From Ilex aquifolium (taxonomy: Eukaryota > Streptophyta > Magnoliopsida > Aquifoliales > Aquifoliaceae): a stretch of 64,000 nt of DNA. Of the stretch, positions 1-11,078 are shown piece by piece; within the stretch, counting starts at the first letter, position 1, and every line of letters starts with the position of its first letter. Below the pieces are notes generated by a model. It made no database searches. It was not told the DNA's origin and saw only the letters and a list, made by a program, of their open reading frames with translations. Both the position numbers and the translations under genes were made by a program. The DNA lies in the NCBI GenBank assembly GCA_951799425.1, contig OX637394.1, forward strand, positions 31,408,001 to 31,472,000, read 5' to 3'.

Positions 1-797
1 GATCCGGGAGTATGGGGACCTAGTTGACCGAGCTGCATTGGTGGAGAGAGATATAGAGGACAGCCAGCAGCGACAGAGCTTCGCGAGAGGAGGTCCGATC
101 AGGACGGACCCTAGCACCAGTGGAGTGCAGCGAGCAACACCATACCGAAGTCCAGATCAGGCAGGTGGACAGAGACTTCTGACAACTCGAGGAGATGAAG
201 TTACTCAGACTAGAACAAGAACTGACCCGCGCCAATGCTTTGCATGCGGAGAGTATGGGCACTTCAAACATAGATGCCCCTCGTTTCCCCCAAGGACCAA
301 ACAAGCAACCGAGCAAGTACCAGCAAACAAGCCACCTCTACAAAGGCCGGCACAACAGATACCTCAGATAGCTCGAGGAGCGGGAGGCGTACCAGAGAGA
401 GTAGGCATGGATGCACGCCGATGCTTCGCTTGTGGATGTGTTGGGCACTTCAAAGATAATTGTCCATTGCTTTCCACCAAGACCAACTAAGTAACTGGGC
501 GAGTGAATGCAAACAGGCCACCGCTACGATAGCCACTACCACCACAGAGACCGTTACAAGCTCAAGCCCCCGGCGGCGCCAATCAAGGAAGGGTTTTTGC
601 TTTGACTCAACCGGAGGAAGATGCCTCCAACGCCGTTGTGGAAGGTATTGTTCTTCTCTACCATTCTTGGGCCCGAATTATATTGGATTCCTATGCGACT
701 TATTCTTTTCTACGTACTGCGTACGCTGTGGAATTGGGATTGGGTTTCGAGGAAATAGAACTTACTGTATATGTTAACTTGCCTACGGGAAAATAAG
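1..797 (+). pseudogene. Element A: gag C-terminus and start of protease (family-1 chromovirus), fragment
   Basis: The window opens inside a Ty3/gypsy gag. The first codons ([20 protein letters not shown]-like) match residues about 228-245 of the complete Gag-Pol of element F in this window. Two CX2CX4HX4C zinc knuckles follow, CFACGEYGHFKHRC (nt about 237-278) and CFACGCVGHFKDNC (nt about 424-465), where F has one. They would bind genomic RNA in the Gag particle. A frameshift near 480-600 moves the reading to a protease-like segment (VVEGIVLLYHSWARIILDSYATYSF, nt about 635-715). There the catalytic D-S/T-G is D-S-Y, so the enzyme would be dead. Similarity to F stops abruptly near 797 (ends LPTGK then TAA). 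This is a broken copy, read from direct comparison with F. Confidence 0.85.
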
Positions 798-1009
798 GGG
801 ATACTAGTAGGGTTTATTTATATGTAATCTTTGACTCTAATTTATATCTACTTGCTAGGGAATCATCATGTCTTGCCATTCTGGATAATACTACCTTGTT
901 CCAAAATATATTATGGTTGGGTAAACCCTAAATCTTTTCTTATGCCTTCAAACCCTAGTTTACAAAGGAGATGTGTTTTTCTCTTGATTTCTCCTTTGTT
1001 CTTAATTCC
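798..1009 (+). other. LTR-leader-like spacer in element A
   Basis: No gene. The sequence has the flavour of the post-TATA part of the family-1 LTRs: a wording about TTATGGTTGGGTAAACCCTAAATC, then CAAACCCTAGTTTACAAAGGAGATG, then TTCTTGATTTC, comparable with 3620-3730 in the LTR of A and 42050-42170 in solo LTR E. It appears to be the seed from which the repeat array to its right grew. Similarity is by eye only. Confidence 0.4.
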
Positions 1010-2140
1010 CGAACTTAAATATTATTTGTTCTAAGCTATGTTATGGGTGGGTGACCACCAAATCCTTTTGGTATGCCCTTGAAATCCTAGTTTTCAAGGG
1101 AGAGGTGTTTTCTCTTTATCTTGCCTTTGTCATTGATTTCAAACCTTGATAGTCGTTTGTTATCGATTCCAATATATGATTATTACTTTATCTCTGATTC
1201 CAAGCTTAATATCCGTTGTTATTGATCTCGAGACTTGATTGTTTCCTTGTCCTTAATTTCCTAAGCTTAATGATCCATTTGTTCTTGGTATCAAAACTTT
1301 GATATTCGTTTGTTATTGATTCTACCCCTGTGATTCAATTATTTTCAATATTCAATACTTGATATTCTTTATTCTTGGTTTCAAGACTTGAGTGTTCTTT
1401 TGGTCTTGATTTCTAAGCGTCATAATCCTTTGTTCTTGATTTCACACCTTGATAGTCGTTTGTTATTGATTTCCATACATGATTGTTCCGTTAAATCTTA
1501 ATTTCTCCTTTGTTCATGACTTTCAAGCTTGATACGCTTTTATTCTTGATTTCCAAGCTTAATATTCATTTGCTCTTGATAGCCAAATTTGATATTCATT
1601 TGATTGATTCTAACTATTGTAATTCATGTATTCTTGATATTCAATATTTGACATCCTTTGGTTCTTGATTTCAAGACTTGGTTGTTCCTTTTGTTTTTAA
1701 TTTCCCCAAGCCTGATGATCCATTGGTTCTTGATAGCCAAATTTAATATTCATTTGTTATCGATTCTAACCCTTGTGATTCATTTATTCTTGATATTCAA
1801 TACTTGATTACTCTTTGTTTTTGAGTTCGAAACTTGAGACTTATTAGTTCCTGATTACAAAGCTTTATATGCATCTGTTATTGACTCCAAGACTCGATTG
1901 TTACTTTGTTCTTGATTTCAAGCTTTGATTGTTTCTTATTTTGATTCCAAAGCTTGATATGGGTTTGTTATGGAATTCGAGACTTGATTGTTCCTTTATT
2001 TTGGATTCCAAAAACTTGAGATTCGTTTGTTATTAATTTCAAACCTTGCTTGTTCTTTTGTTCTTGATTTCCAAGCTTGATAGCCATTTATTCTTGATTC
2101 CAAAGCTTGATTCTTTATTTGCTCATGAATTCAAAACTCT
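1010..2140 (+). repeat. Degenerate tandem array, unit about 45-55 bp
   Basis: Some twenty or more imperfect copies of a unit built on TTTGTTCTTGATTTCAAGC followed by TTGATATTCATTTGTTATTGATTC-like spacer. The units alternate CTTGTT / CTTGATT / AAGCTTGATA variants and vary in length. The array is T-rich on this strand and has no coding potential. It sits exactly where the RT, RNase H and integrase core of element A should lie. A single unit-like phrase (CTTTATTCTTGATTTCAAAA) occurs once in the LTR of the same element near 3710, so the array is probably an expansion of an LTR segment. Confidence 0.75.
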
Positions 2141-2345
2141 AGTGATTAGTAGTGACCACTAAAATGGGATTTTCGATGATATTATGTTAAATTTTCTTAA
2201 ATTATTTCGTTAAAAAAAAAATGTATATGGATTTGGAAGCTAAAATGGGAGGACAAGTCGGGTTAGGTTTCAACTGTAACCTTTGGTGGATTGTAATTTA
2301 TATCAGAGTGCGCAGCGAACTAATAGAGTAATGACTAAAAAGGGG

Positions 2346-2870
2346 GAAACTACGGAGAAGATTCAACTCATCTGAGAGAGGCTACGGACGGCGCAAGGTA
2401 GACAGAATAGCTAGGCGGACCACAGACGAAGACCCTTAGAATTCAAGGTGGGAGACTACGTATTTCTCAAGGTGTCACTCAAGAAGGGCGTGTTTCGATT
2501 CGGCAAGAAGGGGAAGTTAGCGCCAAGATATACCGGACCGTTTGAGGTAATCAAAGCGGTAGGCAAGGCGGCATATCAACTTCGACTACCAGCCCAGCTA
2601 TCCGGAGTACATGACGTGTTCCACGTGTCCATGTTGAGAAGGTGTCATTCGGATGCAACTCCAGTCGTGAACTTGGAGGAGATTGAAATTCAAGACGGAG
2701 CCACCTATGAAGAACAACCGTTGAAGATTCTCGATGCCAAAGAAAAGGTACTCCGTAACAAAGTCATCCGACTAGTGAAGGTTGGGTAGCAACACCATGG
2801 AGTGGAGGAAGCTACATGGGAACCGGAGCAAGAAATGCGGGAGAAGTATCCCTTTTTGTTCACTACTTGA
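2346..2870 (+). pseudogene. Element A: integrase C-terminus with chromodomain-like tail
   Basis: From GAAACTACGGAGAAGATTC (2346) the sequence again follows the Gag-Pol of element F (F nt 36996-37517). The open piece 2448-2789 carries GDYVFLKVS, the [13 protein letters not shown] motif (GPY/F module of gypsy integrases) and [13 protein letters not shown]. It then stops at a TAG where F has TGG (Trp). The rest ([25 protein letters not shown], stop 2868-2870) continues in frame after that stop and corresponds to the chromodomain-like C-terminus typical of Tekay/Del chromoviruses, thought to steer integration to heterochromatin. RT and integrase core are absent, so this is a dead remnant. Confidence 0.88.
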
Positions 2871-2897
2871 GGTAAGTTTCGAGGACGAAACTTTCTT

Positions 2898-2911
2898 TAA
2901 GGGGGGTGGAT
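2898..2911 (+). promoter_or_regulatory. Polypurine tract of element A
   Basis: TAAGGGGGGTGGAT immediately before the LTR start TGTAACACC. It is identical in layout to 37544-37558 in element F and would prime plus-strand DNA synthesis. Confidence 0.85.
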
Positions 2912-4892
2912 TGTAACACCCCGCATTCTCGTTTATATATGTATATAGATATATACTAAATAATATTTGTAAAAATGTTGATATAGTATAACTCGAGGAA
3001 ATAATATTTGAAATTTAGTTTTAGTATGTGAAAATATGAAATTTTATGTCCTAGAACTTGTACTAAATAGGTTTGAGGTAGAAATATATGTTGGAGAGGT
3101 TTGTGATGGTTTTGGAAGAGATTGGAATGGATTAGAAATGAAAAATAAAGGAAGTAGGCAAATATGAGATTAACTACCGGTAGTAACTACCGGTAGTCAA
3201 GTGTCCAGTGTACCCGAGCTACCGGTAGTCAACAGGTAGTCGAGTGCCAATGTACCCGAGCTACCGGTAGTCGCTGTAAAAATCAGACAATTTTAGTTCG
3301 CGAACAGCCGGTTTTTCCCCCACTATAAATACTTCTTGCCATCCCCTTAGCCTTCATTACACACCTTAAAACCCTAGAAAACATTAGAGAGAAAGAGGGG
3401 AAGAGAAAAACACAAGATCAAAGGTGAAAAACAAGGAATTTAAGGGTGATTCAAGATCCAAGCCCTAGATTTCCAAGAACATCAAGGTAGGGGATTTCTT
3501 CTCTTTCTCTTACATTGATGTTAGGGTTAATAAATATGTATGTCTTGATTCTTAATGATATGTATTTGCTATGGCTCCATTGTTTCTTGGTTCTTTTTCA
3601 ATTGTTAACATGTTTACACAAAGTTAGGGTTGTATACCCATGAAATCCCTCTTTTGTTTGAAAAACCCTAGTTTTCAAGAGTGATGGGTTTTCCTCTTGA
3701 ACTCTTCCTTTATTCTTGATTTCAAAATCATAGTGTTTTGTGTTGAGTAATAAAATGATATTGTTGTGATCTCTTGCATTTTCTTTGTTGGTTATTGAAA
3801 ATGTCACATGCTTAAATTGGGGATTTTTAAGATATTCTTGTAAATTGTGAAATTGGGTTTGGTATTGTATCTCTTATGAGTGTGGGATGACCATGGGTGG
3901 CCTTTGACGAGATATCGTAGAGTGGGTAGACGTGTTGCTTGCTCTGTGGGGGTTGGCATTTCTCCTACCACTCGTAGTGGGGTTAGTGCTTTGGTAAGAC
4001 TAAACCGCTATTGCTCACGGGTGCCGTGTAAGAGAGTTAGTATACTAATGCCTGGGTTGGATACGTCACTGCCATTGGTGTGGCATACGCCCTTCCTAAA
4101 GGATGGATATTTTTGATAAGATTTGTGTGGGTGTGTGTGGGTTAGATATTACTTAATGTGTCGATTCATGGGGTTTGCCTTACATCATGTTTGAGATACA
4201 TATACATATTGATGGATTGTTGTATTATTGTGGAAAATGGTTTCCTACAAGGACTTGTGGGAGTATGGGATTCCACAAGGTCCTGTGGGAAAATGGTTTA
4301 TATTTTGGAAAATGGATTTGTATTGGATCTTGGTTTCTTTTACTGTTTATGTAAATTAATGTTGCTACTTAAACTTGAGATCCATTTTAAAATGTCCCTG
4401 TTTTACTTCAAAGATTATGTATGTTATTTGTAAAATGAGACCGGCCATTTTATATGTTTTTATAAACATTGTTCGAGTTTGGGAGGAATGTTGCTACGGA
4501 GCTTAGTGCTCACCCCCTACAAATTACATTTTTCAGATACGGTGCTAGAGGATAACCTCGGAATTGACGAGCAGGGGTATTGGGAGGCCCCATTCGAGGG
4601 AAATCTAGATCCCGAGGTGGACATATAGAGATATAGCTTCTTTTGCACTAGACTAGAGAATTTATTTTGAGATCATGTATCGTCTAGTATTCTGTTTATT
4701 TTGCTGCTAAGTTTAAGTATAATTCTTTTGGAATGTAATTGCCATAGCTTGGCTTATTCTTTTGGGATGATATTGTAAATTCTATGGATGATGAATGGAA
4801 AAATTTTCTTATTGATGAATTATCTTAGTGCTCTCATTATGTAAATGGTTTTAGAATGTAATGTCGTCCAGGGTGTGTTTTGGGGCGTTACA
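2912..4892 (+). mobile_element. Element A 3' LTR, family 1
   Basis: A 1981-bp LTR beginning TGTAACACCCCGCA and ending GGGGCGTTACA. U3 holds CTACCGGTAG palindromes (about 3175-3270). A TATA box, TATAAATA, lies at 3324-3331. The leader has a potential splice donor CAAG|GTAGGGG near 3485. Near the end, TTTTTCAG precedes a 30-codon open frame (4536-4628). It lacks the 101-bp CArG array found in the LTRs of F. The next 841 bp repeat its right half. Confidence 0.9.
4536..4628 (+). other. Conserved 30-codon exon-like frame in LTR (copy 1)
   Basis: Reads D-T-V-L-E-D-N-L-G-I-D-E-Q-G-Y-W-E-A-P-F, then EGNLDPEVDI and TAG. It is preceded directly by CATTTTTCAG, a good splice-acceptor shape; the G of that AG is also the first base of the GAT codon. 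Homologous frames of exactly the same length occur in four other family-1 LTR copies here (5383, 32451, 39235, 42937). No start codon is visible in frame upstream, so it would need splicing to be translated. Function unknown. Confidence 0.5.
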
Positions 4893-5733
4893 GATACGTC
4901 ACTGCCATTGGTATGGCATACGCCCTTCCTAAAGGATGGATATCTTTGAGAAGATTTGTGTGTGTGTGTGTGGACTAGATATTACTCAATGTGTTGATTC
5001 ATGGGGTTCGCCTCGCATCATGTTTGAGATTCATATACATATTGTTGTGGAATATTCGAGTTATGGATTACTATTATTGTTGTGGAAATGGTTTCCTACA
5101 AGGACTTGTGGAAGTATGGGATTCTACAAGGTCTTGTGGAAAAATGGTTTATATTTTGGAAATGGTTATTTATTGTAGCTGGGTTTTTACTACTCATTTA
5201 ATTTAATGTTGCTACTTAAACTTGAAATCTGTTTTAAAATGTCTCTGTTTTACTTCAAAAATTAGATATGTTAATTGTAAAATGAGACCGACCATTTCAT
5301 ATGCTTTTATAAACCTTGTTTGGGTTTGGAAGGATTTTCCTACAAAGCTTCGTGCTCACCCCCCCTACCTACCAAAATTTCAGATTATACACTTTAGTAG
5401 GAGCTGGGAGTCGAGGAGCAAGTAAATTAGGAAGCTCAGATTGATGGGAACGTGGATCCCGAGGTGGACGTTTAGAAATATTTCGGTTATGTTTTAGCTT
5501 GGGAGATTAATTATGAGACAATGTTAAGGATAATGTTTTATTTATTCCGCTGCAAGATAATATTTAGTTTTTAGATGTAATTGTCATGCTTTGACATATT
5601 TATTTTGGATGATGCTTTAGTTATTATGGATGATGAATGGAATTTCGTTTATTTATGGATTTCATTAGTTGCTCTCATGATATGAATGATTATAGATAGT
5701 AATGCCTTACAGGGTGGATTTTGGGGCGTTACA
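4893..5733 (+). mobile_element. Truncated LTR (right half), family 1, abutting the 3' LTR of A
   Basis: Begins GATACGTCACTGCC directly after the ...GGCGTTACA end of the preceding LTR and matches 4061-4892 throughout, with scattered substitutions and small indels. It ends GGGGCGTTACA at 5733, followed by a primer-binding site, so it is the right half of a 5' LTR. It contains a TG microsatellite (about 4960-4973) and a decayed copy of the 30-codon frame at 5383-5475, with three in-frame stops but the same length and final TAG. Confidence 0.85.
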
Positions 5734-5737
5734 GGTT

Positions 5738-5749
5738 TGATATCAGAGC
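5738..5749 (+). promoter_or_regulatory. Primer-binding site (initiator tRNA-Met type)
   Basis: TGATATCAGAGC, one mismatch from the TGGTATCAGAGC seen in elements F and H, five bases after an LTR end. It marks the truncated LTR at 4893-5733 as a 5' LTR. Confidence 0.75.
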
Positions 5750-6110
5750 TTAGGAATTAGGTCTTACATGGGAGTTGTAGGTTGTGGACTATTATTGGAG
5801 TATTAGGTGAGGCTGAAAAAACTCTAGGCTTGAAATTGTTTGAAGTTTTATGTTTATAAGATATGTGTGATTTTTTGTTTAGTTAACTTAGGGATTAATT
5901 ATTCGTTCGAATTCTTGGATTTCCTATCTTAGAGGAGTTGACAAAGATTTTGGAATGGGTATGCTAGTTTTGTATCATATAGTTTGGACTATTCTAGGAG
6001 ACGGATGGTAATTTGATTTTTGGTTTGTAAATGAGGCTAGACATGGATCTTTATGGAAGTCATATTATCTATATTGGAGATGGGTATGAGATAGGATTTG
6101 TGACAAAAGA
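5750..6110 (+). other. Leader remnant of a family-1 element
   Basis: Follows the PBS with TTAGGTCTTACATGGGAG and GTAGGTTGTGGACTA, matching the leader of element F at 32828-32880. No ORF. Similarity fades before about 6110, where minus-strand Athila-like sequence takes over; the exact joint cannot be placed by eye. Confidence 0.55.
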
Positions 6111-6613
6111 CACCCAAACTCGAGTTGGACAAGTATAACAGAACCATTAGTCAAACAAACTACCTTTTACCAATTTGATCATAACTCTTTGTTGGAAAAT
6201 TCAAATTGTGCACCGTTTTTTTTGCAAAAATTTGTACTCCCGTCACTTATAATAGCTCGAGGAATTCTAAATCTAGACGGAATATTTTCCTTCAAAAATC
6301 TTATCACTGTACGGTGATCATTCTTTTGAAAAGGAATTGTCTCAACATATTTGGAAACATAATCAACAACAAGCAAAATGTATATATGTCCAAAGGAGGG
6401 GGGATATGATCCCATAAAATCAATGTCCCAACAATCAAAAATTTCTATAATCTAAATAAGATTTAAAGGGATCATGTTTCTTTTTGAAATATTCCCCATC
6501 CTTTGACATTGGTCATAATTTAGATAAAAAAATGTACATCCTTAAAAAGAGTGGGCCAATAAAATTCACACTGTAAATTTTTGCAGCGGTTTTCTTTGAA
6601 GGGAAATGCCCAC
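6111..6613 (-). pseudogene. Element B: integrase core fragment (Athila-like)
   Basis: Read on the minus strand from 6613: FKENRCKNLQCEFYWPTLFKD-like (end of the zinc-binding region), then a degraded linker with stops. After this comes an open piece 6415-6179, [20 protein letters not shown], followed by [39 protein letters not shown]. This aligns with element K at 14540-14715 (VDYVSKWVEAI...VISDGG). It holds the second catalytic Asp (ISDG), but the third (Glu) segment is missing because the fragment breaks off near 6179. Solo LTR L (6614-8085) separates it from the rest of B's pol. Confidence 0.8.
6609..6613. repeat. Target-site duplication CCCAC (left) of solo LTR L
   Basis: CCCAC at 6609-6613 and again at 8086-8090, flanking a TG...CA segment. 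Removing the insert and one copy restores the minus-strand integrase reading ...EACGGHF-like. Confidence 0.85.
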
Positions 6614-8085
6614 TGATTAACCCTAAAAAGTGTGTAAATGAACTAGGGTTTAGGGTTAACTATGTGCGTAAACTAGGATAAAATGATTAATTTATAAAGT
6701 ATTAGAGTTAATGCATAGTTTGTACATTTTGCAGGGTTTCAAGCGGAAATACGGAAGTTCAAGAGGATCAAAGTGTAAAGGCTAAATGAAGAAGGGGAGG
6801 TAAGTATAATTCACAAATCAACAAGTCAAACAAAGAGGCTACCAAGCATGGAAAAATCAGAGGATCTCCACCGTCCCGACGGTGGTGGTGGCGTTCGGAG
6901 GGTCCTTAAACCACCTCACTTCTCTCTCTTCTCCCATTGGTCCATTTTAGCAACAAAGGCCTCCTATTGTTCAGCCTGGGTGTTTTCCGCCTTACTCCCT
7001 CCTTCTGCTGCCTATAAATAGCTTGTTCCATCCATTTCTTAGGAGGATTCACCAGAGTTCAGTCCAATGCAAGAGAAAAGAAAGGAGAGAAAGAAATGAA
7101 GAGCGAAACCCTGCCTTATTCACTTCTCAACCAAAATTTTCTCTACTTCTACATTTTTGTTTATCCTTTCTACTTGGAGGGTTGAACCTCTCTCACTTTT
7201 GTGCCCTAGCTAGTAATAAGAGTGGCATTGTTTCAGCTATTCCTTGGGGAAGGACGTGTTGTATTTTATTTTCGGTTGTAATGAGATCATCTCACCCCTG
7301 TTGCTCGTCTATAGCAATGAGGCGTGAGTAGTCCGTTTATACTCTTCGGTGAAGGGTGAATGAATGTATGATACTGTTTAAGTTATGAAAATGCCGATGT
7401 TTTATTTATGGGTTAATGTTTATACCTCCCTTAATTGATGGATGGTTACTATTATAATATGCTTATGGTTGTGAACACTAAGCAGAGCTTAATGCTATAT
7501 ACCATACTATCTATAATTATTACGCACTTTATGCTTGATACAGTGATGTACATAGTTGGGCTTTATATAACTGTCGGGAGATTGGTTATAGACGGGTTAA
7601 ATCTCGCCATAGTGAATGCTTTTGATTCAATGCATAAACCGGAACTCCGTCTTCATTGAACCATCAACCTGCCGATTGAATAGCTAGAGTAAACCTTTTG
7701 ATTGGTTCACCATTGGGTTTACTAGGGTTATTTGATTGTTGCATGGTACATAGACCTTCCGGCTTACCTAATCAGTTGCTGTGATATGGTTCAATTATAC
7801 ATCAAACCTACCGGTTAGCTTTCCAGTGAAATGAAAGTTAATTATTGTAAGGTGGTATTTTCATAAATGAACAGTGTAATATATGTTGGATCCCCGCACT
7901 GAGGAGTATCTTTTTATCATTGTTATTCAAAGTTTTAGTTAAGTGTTTATTTTATAATTCTAAGCTCACACAGCAAGCTATTTCATTGCACACTACACAC
8001 ACGAAAATTTTACCATTTTTCTATTTTGAATACCGACAGTTGGCTCCCTGTGGATTCGACCTTGGATTTAACCGAGGTCAGATCA
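6614..8085 (+). mobile_element. Solo LTR L inserted in the integrase of element B
   Basis: A 1472-bp TG...CA segment (TGATTAACCCTAAAAAGTG to GAGGTCAGATCA) with 5-bp target duplications CCCAC. It carries a TATA box TATAAATA at 7013-7020. Near its end is the phrase GGCTCCCTGTGGATTCGACC, common at Athila/Tat-type LTR ends. No internal region lies on either side, hence a solo LTR left by LTR-LTR recombination. Its first about 700 bp are homologous to the inverted fragment at 11965-12602. Short ORFs inside (7023-7331, 7435-7659, 7920-8120) look like chance frames. Confidence 0.88.
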
Positions 8086-8760
8086 CCCACCACAAGCTTC
8101 AGAATGACAAAAATAAATAACTTGATCTATTTCATGATTGGGTAGACAATGCCTTATTATCTGATCTTTACAGTATTTGAACACATATGGATCTTCCCAA
8201 ACAAATTGCGTACCTCTCTTAAAAATTTCTGCTTATCAGTCAAAGTATAAAGAAAATGAATGGTACGTGCAGCAAAATAATTAGCCTTGTCTACATTCCA
8301 TGGTACCTCTGTTATTGCAAATAATTGCTCATCAGTGAAGGTTTCCTTGGTCGGTATTCAATCCTCTTTTGTATAATAATTCAGCCTTGATAGATAATCA
8401 ACCACCATGTTTTCAACTCCTTTTTTATCTTTGATAATGAGATCGAATTCTTGCACCAACAATATCCATCTTAGGAGACGTGGCTTAGCATCCTTTTTTG
8501 CAAATAGATATTTTTAGGCTGCGTGATAAGTAAACACAACAATTGAGGATCCAACTAAATATGATCGAAATTTATCTAAAGTAAATACTACAGCAAGTAA
8601 TTCTTTTTCTGTGGTAGAATAGTGCATTTGTGCATCATTCAGAGTTTTTCTTGTGTAGTAAATCACATAGGGTCGCTTATCGTTTCTTTGGCCTAAGACA
8701 ACTCCTCCTGCATAATAACTAGCATCATACATTAATTCAAAAGGTAAGGACTAATCAGGA
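8086..8760 (-). pseudogene. Element B: RNase H and start of integrase
   Basis: Minus strand. The piece 8732-8514 (MYDASYYAGGVVLGQRNDKR, then PYVIYYTRKTLNDAQMHYSTTEKELLAVVFTLDKFRSYLVGSSIVVFT) is the first half of a gypsy RNase H: D of YDAS, then E of TEKELLAVVF. Further left, degraded sequence reaches KRGTQFVWEDPYVFKYCKDQ and FCHSEACGG (8094-8220), the zinc-binding entry to integrase. The same order is seen in K at 13700-14345. Several in-frame stops make it non-functional, and L cuts it at 8086. Confidence 0.8.
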
Positions 8761-9850
8761 AGTGGCATAATTGGTGTAGAAATAAGCATGCTCTTAAGTT
8801 TATCAAATGCTAATTTACATACATCATTCCAATCAAATGGCACATCCTAACGTCAAAGATTACACATTGGTATGGATATAAAACTAAAATCTTTAATAAA
8901 TCTTCTATAGAATCCTGCATGACCTCGAAATGATCAAATATCTTTTACAGTCGTAGGTGGAAGGAGATTAGCTATTAAATCAATTTTTGACTTATCAACT
9001 TGAATTCCCTATGCAGAAACAACATATCCTAAAACAATACCTTGTGTGACCATGAAATAACATTTTTCCCAATTAAAAACAAGGTTTGTTTCCTCAAACT
9101 GAGTAAGGAATTTTTTAAGATTCTCTAAACACAACTCAAATGAATCACCATATGTAGAAAAATCATATATAAAAACTTCCAAGAATCGCTCCACTATGTC
9201 ACTAAAAATACTTAATATACAACACTGAAAAGTGGCTGGAGCATTACACAATCCAAATGACATTTTTTTATAAGCAAAAGTGCCAAAAGGACATGTAAAA
9301 GTGATTTTCTCTTGGTCATCAGTTGCTATTTCAATTTGGTTGTAGCCGAAGTACCCATCCCAAAAACAATAATATACACGTCCAACTATTCTTTCTAGAA
9401 CTTGATCCAAGAAAGGTAGAGGAAAATGGTCTTTTCTGGTAAGAGAATTTAACTTCCAATGGTCAATACACATACGCCAACCAATGACTTTAGGAACTAA
9501 TTCATTTTCTTGATTTCTCACTATCGTAATACCAGAATTTTTTGGTACTACTTGTGTAGGGCTGACCCATTTACTATAAGATGTAGGATATATAATATCA
9601 ACATCTAACAGTTTAAGCACTTCAAGCTGGACAACTTCCTTTAAATGTGGATTTAATCTTCGTTGTGGCTGGCGGGATGGTTTAGAGTCTTCTTCCAAGT
9701 ATATACAATGATTACAGAGAGGATGACTTATTCCCTTAATGTTGGCTACTATCCAACCAATTGTGCTTTGATGATTTTTTATGACTCTTATCAACTATTT
9801 TTCTTGAACTACTGAAAACTTTAAAGATATTACCACTGGATAAGTTTCAT
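8761..9850 (-). pseudogene. Element B: reverse transcriptase (Athila-like)
   Basis: The open piece 9794-9009 (261 aa) begins IRVIKNHQSTIGWIVANIKGIS and runs through HCIYLEEDSKPSRQPQRRLN, SKWVSPTQVVPKNSG, WRMCIDHWKLNSLTRKDHFPLPFLDQVLER and FGLCNAPATFQCC, a typical Athila RT. The catalytic pair, normally F-M-D-D-F, reads F-I-Y-D-F (Tyr codon at 9165-9167), the same Asp-to-Tyr change as in K. The segment ends FMVTQGIVLGYVVSA before a stop at about 9009, and the thumb region 8761-9008 continues with stops. It copies RNA to DNA in functional relatives; this copy cannot. Confidence 0.88.
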
Positions 9851-11078
9851 CCTCTCCTAAGAAGACATATTTCAATTCAGCCGAAAGAGGTTTCAACTCT
9901 AGTTTAGGAGTAACAACACTCGACTCAATAGACTTTGTTCGAGTGGGTAATAAATCTTTAAATTTTGGAACCTATTTTCCAATAGTGGACACATCTACAA
10001 TAGACTCAACATTATTTACAGACTCTAACAATGCATGTGACTCCTTTTTTATACAAGTATTTTCAAACAGATTCTGAGTTAATGACTCAATGCAATTTAC
10101 TTCATGCAACTCTTCCTCCTCTTTGTGTTGCTTAGCAATATTCAATACATATAATTCCAATGTCATATTTCCAAATGAGATTTTAACGATTTCATTCCTA
10201 TAATTAATTAATACATTTGATGTAGCTAAGAATGGTCGTCCTGTAATGATAGTAATTTGTGTAGAGATATGCAAGACTGGCAGGGATCCAAAACAATAAA
10301 ATCCACTGAAAAATAAAACTTGTCTACTTGAACAAGTACATCTTCAAAAACTTCTCATGAAATTTTCACAGAACGGATGAAATTTTCACAGAACGGTTAG
10401 CCAACTGTAATGTAACATTTGTGGGTTTCAACTCACCCAATCCTAACTGCTCATAAATTGAATATGGGAGTAAATTGACACTAGCTCAAGCAAAACTTGC
10501 TCAATTCTGAAGTTCCCGATTATGCATGAAACTGTAGGACTTCCAGAATCTTTGTACTTTAGAGGGGCATTGTACTGAATGATAACACTAGCATGTTTAG
10601 TCAAAAATACTCTTTTCTGTACATTGATCCTTCTCTTTACAATGCAAAGGTCGTTCAAAAACTGGGCATAAGATGAAACTTTCTTGATTGCACCCAACAG
10701 GGGGATGTTAATCTTCACTTGCTTAAAGGACTCAAAAATTTCAGCATGATTGTTCAATAGTTGAGGTTTCTTGACTCTTTGAGGAAAAGGTAAAGAAACA
10801 TGATTTGATTTATCTTTTTCATTAGGCAACTCTATTTCCTTTTCAATCATTAGTTCAGACTTAATTGGTTCATTAATAGGGATTGACTCAACTATTGGCT
10901 CGAGAGTTTTGGTTTTAATGGTCTTGTCAATCACTTTACCACTTCTCAATGTAGTAATTGCTTGAACTTGACTCGGAGAAGGTTCATAGGACATAACATT
11001 AGCCTGATTTTGACCCTGCGGAGGTTTAGGTCGAGATGGGAATTTTCCCTTCTCCGTTGTGCTCAAAGACTGGGTCAA
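9851..11078 (-). pseudogene. Element B: gag C-terminus and protease
   Basis: Minus strand. 11078-10443 encodes a polar gag tail with AITTLRSGKVIDKT, LPFPQRVKKPQLLNNHAEIF, SSYAQFLNDLC and GSPTVSCIIGNFRIEQVLLE. This is the recognisable Athila gag/protease junction, where family members have D-L-G-A-S; here it reads L-E-L-V-S after a frame disturbance. 10274-9972 continues the protease with IITGRPFLATSNVLINYRNE and VKISFGNMTLELYVLNI. Two frames with stops between show it is broken. A tandem 20-bp duplication (AAATTTTCACAGAACGG twice) sits at 10359-10397. Confidence 0.8.
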
